A stretch of DNA of 64,000 bases, from the NCBI GenBank assembly GCA_965224215.1, contig CBDCYS010000067.1, positions 103,353 through 167,352 on the forward strand. The letters are read 5' to 3'. This document shows positions 63,032 through 64,000 of this stretch, piece after piece. This DNA comes from CBDCYS01 sp965224215. Lineage in GTDB: Bacteria; Acidobacteriota; Terriglobia; Bryobacterales; UBA6623. The position numbers and the translations under genes were made by a program. Every line of letters starts with the position of its first letter. Position 1 is the first letter of the stretch. The notes under the pieces are model-generated. The model had not been told where the DNA came from. It saw nothing but the letters and a program-made list of their open reading frames with translations, and did not search any database.

Positions 63032-63529
63032 TCAATTGCCTATTGCTTTTTTCGGCGCACGGTAGACGAGCGCATTTTGCCCGATGGCACGTACACCTAG
63101 ACCGGCCAGGTATCCCAGGCCGGCTCCCACGGCGCCGAAAGCAAACGCAGCCGACGGCTGTTGGAAGTCTCCTTCGCCTGAAGTCAGTAGAGCACCCATG
63201 GCGAAACCAGCGCCGAGACCGATCCAGGGCGCGCGGCGCATCTTGCGTCTGCGCGCTCTCACTTCCCATACTTCGCTCTTCGCCACCGAAATCTGCCCGG
63301 TCTTGGTTTCAACGATGATGAATTCGTGTAGCGCCGAAATAAGAGAGCCCTTCGCTTTTGGGCCCAACCCGCGAAACCGGTTCACGGTCACATGACGGCC
63401 GGGTTGAATCAACTCGACCCGACGCCAATCCCTCCAGACAGGCGTAACCTCATCCTCCGCAATGGAAGGCTGCGCGAGGAAAAAGGCGATTGCGACAAAC
63501 GCTAGGGTGGTGGTTCTTCGCGGCAGCAT
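63032..63529 (-). CDS. Secreted protein of unknown function with glycine-zipper-like tail
   Basis: The 165-residue protein starts at ATG 63529 with AAGGAG upstream and has a signal peptide (TTLAFVAIAFFLAQPSIAED). A beta-type domain (VELIQPGRHVTVNRFRGLG, EFIIVETKTGQISVAKSEV) is followed by a glycine/alanine-rich segment (WIGLGAGFAMGALLTS, AVGAGLGYLAGLGVRA) that could form a membrane hairpin. No family is named with certainty. Confidence 0.72.
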   Translation of the reverse strand: MLPRRTTTLAFVAIAFFLAQPSIAEDEVTPVWRDWRRVELIQPGRHVTVNRFRGLGPKAKGSLISALHEFIIVETKTGQISVAKSEVWEVRARRRKMRRAPWIGLGAGFAMGALLTSGEGDFQQPSAAFAFGAVGAGLGYLAGLGVRAIGQNALVYRAPKKAIGN

Positions 63530-64000
63530 TCCAGCTCCTTGTCGACGGGGTGCTACGAGCAGATCGGGTCCAGTTTTTCGTGGATGCACTTGCGGCAGCG
63601 CGTGAAGCTGTGGCGCGGGCTGAGCGTCGTGCTGTGGTGGTCGATACAGATTTAGTTCCTTTTATGCTAAATAAATCCGGCCGAGGTCATATCCCTCCGC
63701 CGGGAAGCCCGCGTGTCCAGGCTCGGGCCTGCGGAACCGGTATCGCGCGCGGGAGTGGTAGCTCGGTGAGCCCGGCAGCGCGGCAGACTTGGCCAATCCA
63801 GCAGCCACCCAGGTAGTCGCCAAGAGCCACTCCAAGCAGCTGGACTCCACCCTTCCAAGCACGGAGTTGTAGTTCAAATGCTGGCCTGGAATGGGTACCG
63901 CGGCGTTATTGAACGCAGATCAGAACCAGCGCACAATCTTCGTAGACGATCACTTATGGAACTCCAGCAGCAAGTGCAGGGCATCAAAAGCAGAGGCTGT
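63530..64000. other. Window end without a recognisable gene
   Basis: No open frame in these 471 bases has a start signal or domain. Short frames on both strands are Arg- and Pro-rich. A coding sequence may begin beyond the window edge. Confidence 0.45.

Noticed and set aside
1..64000. tRNA, rRNA and riboswitch search by eye
   Set aside because: No cloverleaf, rRNA core sequence or known riboswitch pattern was recognised. A covariance-model scan was not possible here.

Overview
The window is about 64 kb of high-GC bacterial DNA that looks like an uncultured Acidobacteriota genome of the Solibacter/Bryobacter kind. Supporting features are a PD40-propeller serine/threonine kinase, ASPIC/UnbV and FG-GAP secreted proteins, a quinoprotein dehydrogenase next to a c-type cytochrome, several Uma2-family proteins, enolase-superfamily sugar-acid enzymes, and a remnant resembling the Acidobacteria C-terminal domain TIGR03437. 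This assignment is inference from gene content; there is no rRNA or marker gene in the window.

The main theme is insertion-sequence load and gene decay. Seven elements are present: two different IS1595-family elements (872-1902 and 6548-7596, each with a clean 8-bp target duplication), two near-identical 1800-bp IS1380-family copies (8691-10490 and 19399-21198), two 1606-bp IS1182-family copies at CTAG-type sites (32237-33842 and 36431-38036), and one IS3-family element (about 53.64-54.99 kb). A 190-bp MITE-like inverted-repeat element lies at 33847-34036. The IS copies split an ABC-2 permease, a quinoprotein dehydrogenase, a diheme cytochrome, an FG-GAP protein and probably a TIGR03437 protein. 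A UnbV protein and a KDG-type kinase are frameshifted. The quinoprotein and one IS1182 transposase also carry single nonsense codons.

Layout: 0-5.5 kb, ABC exporter, Uma2 protein, Na+ symporter. 5.7-12.8 kb, the decayed quinoprotein/cytochrome/UnbV block. 12.9-19.3 kb, an enolase-superfamily enzyme, the kinase and malic enzyme MaeB. 21.4-23 kb, a membrane glycosyltransferase-like protein. 23.1-30.5 kb, an intact Bat operon (BatD-like lipoprotein, BatA, BatB, BatC, BatD, BatE) without MoxR or DUF58 genes. 30.6-41 kb, a hydroxyacid dehydrogenase, a small toxin-antitoxin-like pair, IS1182 copies, a broken sugar kinase, two Uma2 genes and a MetE-like methyltransferase. 41.3-46 kb, a TudS-like DUF523/DUF1722 protein, an ACP-FAAL-acyltransferase fusion and PlsY. 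46-53 kb, M20 peptidase, SPFH protein, sugar isomerase and a YeiH-type transporter. 53-57 kb, an AhpD-like gene with an in-frame TGA, IS3 and small secreted proteins. 57-64 kb, MalQ and GlgX (glycogen degradation), a second enolase-superfamily enzyme and a secreted hypothetical protein.

Most notable are the AhpD-like gene whose in-frame TGA falls exactly on the second redox Cys of CxxC (candidate selenoprotein), three 22-bp repeats that triplicate the translation start of the YeiH-type gene and create a leader peptide, the overlapping toxin-antitoxin-like pair, and the ACP-FAAL-PlsC fusion with a degenerate acyltransferase motif.
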